A stretch of 64,000 nucleotides of DNA. It comes from Methylobacter tundripaludum. Lineage in GTDB: Bacteria; Pseudomonadota; Gammaproteobacteria; Methylococcales; Methylomonadaceae. Where the stretch lies: contig NZ_PTIY01000004.1 of NCBI RefSeq assembly GCF_002934365.1, positions 248,001 to 312,000 of the forward strand, written 5' to 3'. Below, piece after piece: positions 63,642-64,000 of the stretch (position 1 is the stretch's first letter; every line of letters starts with the position of its first letter). The notes under the pieces are model-generated. The model was not told where the DNA came from, ran no database searches, and saw only the letters and a program-made list of their open reading frames with translations. Both the position numbers and the translations under genes were made by a program.

Positions 63642-64000
63642 ATGGCCAACGAAGCAACAGAAATAGCGGCGCAAATTCAGCAGGCTTTATTGCTGGCGGA
63701 ACAGGGAGACCTAACCGGGTCGGAAGCTCTTTATCACAAGGTTCTTGAACAAGAACCGGAGAATCCGCTGGCTTTATACGGTTTGGCTCAACTTGCAGGT
63801 GCAATTGATGACCAGGAAGTTAAGGAAGTTCTGTTAGCTCAGGCTATTGAGCAACTTGCCAATAAAGCCGGTCCCGATCAACAAAGTTTGGCGGCAACGT
63901 GGTTAACAGAGCTTGCCGAGGTCTTATTTACTCTGAACCGACCGACTGATGCGATGAATTGTCTCAAGCAATGTGAAAATTTAATCGTGGAAAATCTAAA
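63642..64000 (+). CDS. TPR-repeat protein, start only (runs off the window)
   Basis: The frame from ATG 63642 is open for 119 codons to the window end. It begins ANEATEIAAQIQQALLLAEQ, then a TPR-like helix pair (GDLTGSEALYHKVLEQEPEN, PLALYGLAQLAG) and a second helical part ending CLKQCENLIVENLK. TPR proteins mediate protein interactions; the specific role is not visible from this fragment. Confidence 0.75.
   Translation, partial: MANEATEIAAQIQQALLLAEQGDLTGSEALYHKVLEQEPENPLALYGLAQLAGAIDDQEVKEVLLAQAIEQLANKAGPDQQSLAATWLTELAEVLFTLNRPTDAMNCLKQCENLIVENL

Overview
The window is bacterial chromosome of moderate G+C. It has no rRNA, tRNA or CRISPR array that I could recognise. The protein families suggest a gammaproteobacterium: a lipoprotein-type copper nitrite reductase, a fused NarK, dnaB-alr, BepA, and many PAS/GGDEF/EAL signalling proteins. 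A methanotroph of the Methylococcales type is my best guess, but no methane-oxidation gene lies in the window to confirm it.

Layout. (1) 0.4-10.8 kb, minus strand: a tightly overlapping signalling operon. It encodes a MerR-like HTH-receiver protein, a 1444-residue hybrid protein with EAL output, a hybrid histidine kinase, a diguanylate cyclase and a chemoreceptor. (2) 11.1-17.0 kb: leuB, a GDT1/UPF0016 manganese-type exporter, a ZIP metal transporter and a TonB-dependent receptor, separated by palindromic repeats. (3) 17.8-42.4 kb: a very large R-body (Reb) locus. (4) 42.9-46.5 kb: bepA and a small cheY-like/cheC-like/diguanylate cyclase operon. (5) 46.6-59.4 kb: dissimilatory nitrate and nitrite reduction (porin, fused NarK, NarGHJI, NirK). 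(6) 59.6-64.0 kb: a GDP-mannose-type Nudix hydrolase, a BamE-like protein, dnaB, alr, and the start of a TPR protein.

The R-body locus is the most interesting part. Fifteen recognisable Reb-family genes lie in two paralogous cassettes (about 20.0-23.1 kb and 27.2-30.1 kb). They are interleaved with an FAD-type oxidoreductase and small acidic or coiled proteins. Next to them is a duplicated two-gene module: a giant protein (1095 or 1198 residues) with a shared N-terminal domain, tandem beta-type repeats and a transglutaminase-like C-terminus, followed by a 350-residue partner. A PD-(D/E)XK-like protein and a small six-cysteine secreted protein are at the far end.

An ECF sigma factor gene borders the locus. 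I find one promoter-like motif, TTCACAAA-N13-CGTCTA, with exactly 13 bases between the boxes at nine positions. Eight lie upstream of Reb-locus transcription units and one precedes the sigma gene itself. This suggests a self-activating sigma factor driving a dedicated R-body/effector regulon, perhaps against grazing protists. That role is inference from Caedibacter R-bodies.

Mobile or repeat content includes three copies of a short element with 13-bp terminal inverted repeats (AATAACTTCCCGA), two of them inverted and bracketing the first 12 kb, and several other palindromic repeat families. One of these is a tandem pair inserted between narH and narJ.
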